DNA of 64,000 nt, taken from NCBI RefSeq assembly GCF_003989825.1, contig NZ_RZHE01000006.1, forward strand, positions 186,001-250,000, in the 5' to 3' direction. Positions within the stretch are counted from its first letter, which is position 1. Every line of letters starts with the position of its first letter. The notes below the pieces were generated by a model that did not search any database, had not been told where the DNA came from, and saw only the letters and a program-made list of their open reading frames with translations. The translations under genes were made by a program, and so were the position numbers. Positions 61,219 through 64,000 of this stretch are shown one piece after another. This DNA comes from Vreelandella populi (GTDB taxonomy: Bacteria > Pseudomonadota > Gammaproteobacteria > Pseudomonadales > Halomonadaceae).

Positions 61219-62226
61219 ATGACGCTGCAAGCTCCCCCAAACCGGTTTAATAGTGATGGAAAACTGCGACACGTAGGTGTTGAAATTGAGTTTGCCGGTC
61301 TTCCACCACGTGATACGGCCCAGGTAGTACGTGAGCTGTTCGGAGGTGAGCTTAACGTTGTCAGCCCTCACCGCCTATTGGTTGAGAACAGCCGCTGGGG
61401 CGTATTCGGTATTGAGCTGGATACCCAGTATGCCCATCCTGACCAGGCGTTGCTTGATGAAAGTAGTGATCAGGATAGCGAATGGAAGCGGCATCAGCAC
61501 CAACGCCGGGTGGAGTTTCATCAAAAAACCCGTGAATTGATTGGTGATATGGTATCAGGCTTGGTACCCACGGAGCTGGTCTGCCCGCCAATTCCGTGGA
61601 GCGAACTTGAAAATCTGGATACCATTTTTCAGGCGCTGCGCGACCAGGGGGCTAAAGGGACAGACGCCAGTCTGCTGTACGGATTTGGCCTGCATCTTAA
61701 CCTTGAGGTCGAGTGTTTGAACGTTGAGTATCTATTAACGATGCTGCGCGCTTACCTGCTGATGGCCCACTGGCTGCGCGACGAGATCCAGGTGGATATC
61801 ACTCGCGAAGTGCTGCCTCATGCCAATCCTTTTCCCAAAGACTACGCGTTAAAGGTTTTGGATAGCCGCTACCAGCCGGACCTGGATACGTTTATCGACG
61901 ACTACCTGCATTATAACGCCACGCGAAACCGCGAGCTTGATCTACTTCCTTTATTTGCTTATCTGCGCCCTGATCACACTCACGAATTGCTGCATACGAA
62001 GCTCATCAAACCCCGCCCCACTTTTCATTACCGGCTGCCCAACGCCCAGCTTTCACAGCCAGGATGGGGAGCAGTTACCGAGTGGAACCGTTGGGTCGAA
62101 GTGGAAAAATTGGCCGCGGACAAGACAGTCCTTCATGCACGCTGCGCTGAATATATTGCCGAGCACAACCGGCCCATCTTTTCACGCCTGAAAGACAAGC
62201 TGATGCAGTGGGCGAAACGGCATTAA
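61219..62226 (+). CDS. Amidoligase family protein (putative COOH-NH2 ligase)
   Basis: A 335-residue member of the glutamine-synthetase-like amidoligase superfamily. The N-terminal catalytic strand HVGVEIEFAGL carries the Glu-x-Glu metal motif. RLLVENSRWGVFGIELD follows, as does the VPTELVCPPIPWSEL loop, the GFGLHLNLEV strand (histidine and metal residues) and a late RPTFHYRLPN. Members are predicted to join a carboxylate to an amine with ATP. The next gene, 47 bases on, is a class I glutamine-amidotransferase-like hydrolase, and this pair is known as a conserved two-gene neighbourhood in bacteria with a predicted role in making and trimming an unknown amide or peptide. The substrate is unknown. 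ATG follows GATGCCGAG. Confidence 0.85.
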   Translation: MTLQAPPNRFNSDGKLRHVGVEIEFAGLPPRDTAQVVRELFGGELNVVSPHRLLVENSRWGVFGIELDTQYAHPDQALLDESSDQDSEWKRHQHQRRVEFHQKTRELIGDMVSGLVPTELVCPPIPWSELENLDTIFQALRDQGAKGTDASLLYGFGLHLNLEVECLNVEYLLTMLRAYLLMAHWLRDEIQVDITREVLPHANPFPKDYALKVLDSRYQPDLDTFIDDYLHYNATRNRELDLLPLFAYLRPDHTHELLHTKLIKPRPTFHYRLPNAQLSQPGWGAVTEWNRWVEVEKLAADKTVLHARCAEYIAEHNRPIFSRLKDKLMQWAKRH

Positions 62227-62273
62227 TGTGAATGCATGATCATTTTATGGATACTTGAAGGGAAGTTATCTGA

Positions 62274-62954
62274 ATGTCACGGCCGCTGATCGGAATCACC
62301 ACTTCAGATGCTAAAAGCCAGCTTGCCTGGTGGTTTGACTGGTTTGCCGTATGGCGCCATGGCGGGAGGCCCTTGCGCTTATCCCCTTCCCGCCCCCTAC
62401 CAGGCTACCTTGATGGCCTCATCATTGGCGGTGGCGATGATATCCAGGCCACCCTTTATGGTGGCGAAATCCAGCTGGACGTTCGCCTTGATCCTGCCCG
62501 CGACGAGCTGGAACTTGCGCTACTTGAACGCTTTATTCCGCTGAATACGCCGGTGTTGGGCATCTGCCGGGGAGCGCAGCTTATCAACGTGCATTTAGGT
62601 GGCACCCTGGACCCTGATATTTACACCACTCATGAAGGGTTAAAGCGGAGACGCACGGTACTGCCACGTAAAACCGTGGACATTGTTGGCGACAGCCAGC
62701 TCTACCAGCTGCTGGGCGTTACCTGGTGCCGCGTCAACAGTCTTCATCATCAGGCGGTCAACAAGGCGGGTAAGGGGATCGAGATTGTGGCCCGCGACCG
62801 GGATGGACTGGTACAGGGTATCGAGTCCCGCGAGCATGACTTTTTAATTGGCGTGCAGTGGCATCCAGAATGGCTGATTTTCAATCGCCCCCAGCAGCGC
62901 CTGATTCGGGCACTGCTGGACGCCGCCAAACAGCCGCTAAACGCTACGCGTTAA
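62274..62954 (+). CDS. Gamma-glutamyl-hydrolase-like class I glutamine amidotransferase (peptidase C26)
   Basis: A 226-residue PuuD-like protein with a full catalytic triad: Cys in [16 protein letters not shown], and His and Glu in [19 protein letters not shown] precedes them and LHHQAVN follows. Family members cleave gamma-glutamyl amides such as gamma-glutamyl-GABA. Lying 47 bases behind the amidoligase gene, it probably hydrolyses or transfers ammonia for the product of that enzyme; this link is inference from the known pairing. ATG follows GAAGGGAAG. Its 3' end overlaps convergent tpx by 11 bases. Confidence 0.87.
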   Translation: MSRPLIGITTSDAKSQLAWWFDWFAVWRHGGRPLRLSPSRPLPGYLDGLIIGGGDDIQATLYGGEIQLDVRLDPARDELELALLERFIPLNTPVLGICRGAQLINVHLGGTLDPDIYTTHEGLKRRRTVLPRKTVDIVGDSQLYQLLGVTWCRVNSLHHQAVNKAGKGIEIVARDRDGLVQGIESREHDFLIGVQWHPEWLIFNRPQQRLIRALLDAAKQPLNATR

Positions 62955-63447
62955 GCACCGCCAGTGCAGCATCGTAATCAGGCTCGTTTTTGATTTCGCT
63001 GACAAGCTCACTGTGCAGTACGCGGTTATCGGCATCCAATACCACCACGGCACGCGCGCACAGGCCAGCCATGGGGCTATTACATAGCGCCACGCCCCAG
63101 GTTTCCTGGAAATCAGGATGACGGAAGGTCGATAGCGTTTTGACGTTATCCAACCCTTCAGCGCCGCAAAACCGCTTGGCGGCAAACGGTAAATCCGCAG
63201 ACACCACCAGCACCACCGTATCGGCAAGGTTGGAGGCAAGCTCGTTAAAGCGCCGCGTGGACATGGCGCAGGTGGGCGTATCCACGCTGGGAATAATATT
63301 GAGTACCTTATGCTTGCCTGCATAGGTATCCAACGTGACGTCTTGCAAGTCGCTATTGGTGAGCGTCATCGCAGGGGCTATCTGCCCTTTGGCAGGCAGT
63401 AAACCAGCGACATCCATTGGCTCGCCTGCACGGGTAACCTGTTGCAT
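62944..63447 (-). CDS. tpx: Thiol peroxidase (atypical 2-Cys peroxiredoxin)
   Basis: A 167-residue Tpx that reduces hydrogen and alkyl peroxides with thioredoxin. The peroxidatic Cys60 is in [13 protein letters not shown] and the resolving Cys94 in KRFCGAEG, as in E. coli. ATG follows AAGGAATACGC. It is convergent with the C26-type hydrolase (11-base overlap) and divergent from the partial GATase gene at the right edge. Confidence 0.95.
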   Translation of the reverse strand: MQQVTRAGEPMDVAGLLPAKGQIAPAMTLTNSDLQDVTLDTYAGKHKVLNIIPSVDTPTCAMSTRRFNELASNLADTVVLVVSADLPFAAKRFCGAEGLDNVKTLSTFRHPDFQETWGVALCNSPMAGLCARAVVVLDADNRVLHSELVSEIKNEPDYDAALAVLNA

Positions 63448-63583
63448 TGCGTATTCCTTATATCGTTGATGATGAATGCGTTCTTACCCTCTGAGAAGCC
63501 ATGGTAGGCTATCTTCCGCGCTTTGCCGACTCATTGCGAAGTGCAGGTTCAACGTTTGCGCTGCATTTCACCGAGGGAGTGAT

Positions 63584-64000
63584 ATGGCCTGTGTACTGAT
63601 CGTTAAAACCGGTGACGCTTATCCAGAAGTGGTCGACCAGCACGGCGATTTTGAAACGCTATTTTTAAATCAGTTAAGCACCACATTGTCAGCACATTTA
63701 CACCTGCAGGTATGGGATGCCAAGCGTCAAGCCAAAGCGCCTGCCTTGGATACATTAGCAGGCATTGTGATTACCGGCTCCCATAGCATGGTAAGCGACG
63801 CCGAACCCTGGAGCGAAGCGCTTAAGCCTTGGCTACAAGAAGCGTTGGAAAGTGATATTCCCATGCTAGGCGTCTGCTATGGGCATCAGCTAATGGCGGC
63901 GGCCTTTGGCGGCGTCAGCGGCTATCACCCGGCTGGCCGCGAGTCAGGCACCCACGGCGTGGAACTAACGCAAGAAGGCCAGCAAGACCTGCTGTTTGGT
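63584..64000 (+). CDS. Class I glutamine amidotransferase (GuaA-N-like), partial at the right edge
   Basis: An open frame from ATG 63584 runs 139 codons to the window end without a stop. It encodes the N-terminal half of a class I glutamine amidotransferase: ACVLIVKTGDAYPEVV at the start, then LAGIVITGSHSMVSDAEPW and the nucleophile elbow MLGVCYGHQLMAAAFGG with the catalytic Cys. The His and Glu of the triad lie beyond the window. It resembles stand-alone GMP-synthase-like glutamine amidotransferases. ATG follows GAGGGAGTGAT. The role is unknown; no ligase partner is visible. Confidence 0.85.
   Translation, partial: MACVLIVKTGDAYPEVVDQHGDFETLFLNQLSTTLSAHLHLQVWDAKRQAKAPALDTLAGIVITGSHSMVSDAEPWSEALKPWLQEALESDIPMLGVCYGHQLMAAAFGGVSGYHPAGRESGTHGVELTQEGQQDLLFG

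Overview
The window looks like chromosome of a moderately halophilic gammaproteobacterium, most likely Halomonadaceae (Halomonas or a close relative). This is inferred from gene content and protein style: an AspT/AspD aspartate-alanine cycle, an ank-catalase pair, a CsbD protein, a bo3 oxidase and a complete deo operon. No rRNA or tRNA gene was recognised, so the taxonomic call rests on proteins only.

Layout. 0-6.5 kb: the 3' end of a modC-like ABC transporter gene, mntP, a GFA-family gene, a decayed second copy of the modC TOBE segment, the aspT-aspD operon, a GNAT acetyltransferase and a VF530-family gene. 6.5-12.5 kb is a scar-rich accessory stretch. A katG wreck there is truncated by a partial IS630 transposase, followed by an ankyrin-catalase operon with an OxyR-like operator, an NnrS-like remnant and an unknown 210-aa gene. 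12.7-20.4 kb: a frameshifted DUF4153 membrane gene, an RND efflux pump with its adaptor, and a divergent AraC-type regulator. 20.5-23.4 kb: a periplasmic alpha/beta hydrolase, a second GNAT, a second GFA protein and TspO.

23.6-28.25 kb is a run of unrelated genes all on the minus strand: GrpB family, AadA-like adenylyltransferase, DUF4019, a two-gene membrane/zinc-ribbon unit and a methyltransferase remnant. One gap holds a 57-bp element shaped like an integron attC site, so the run may be an integrase-less cassette cluster. 28.3-31.3 kb: a TPP riboswitch controlling tenA-thiC. 31.3-37.7 kb: a TetR-MFS unit, csbD, an HlyD/DUF2955-type efflux pair, a small outer-membrane barrel protein and an EamA transporter. 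37.9-46.2 kb is central energy metabolism: ackA-pta, then cyoABCDE for cytochrome bo3 on the other strand. 46.4-54.4 kb is the deoxynucleoside catabolic locus: deoR diverging from tsx-nupC-deoC-deoA-deoB-deoD-cdd, with a near-perfect E. coli-type DeoR operator between them. 54.5-64 kb: a class V aminotransferase, an unknown 478-aa membrane protein diverging from two J-domain genes, an MscS-type channel, an amidoligase with a class I glutamine-amidotransferase-like hydrolase, tpx, and a partial GATase at the right edge.

The best candidates for under-described biology are the amidoligase/GATase pair (61.2-63.0 kb), the paired membrane/zinc-ribbon proteins (25.6-27.6 kb) inside the cassette-like run, and the paired J-domain proteins next to the unknown 478-aa membrane protein. 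Gene boundaries, motifs and repeats were read directly from the sequence. Family names come from recognition of conserved motifs, with no database search.
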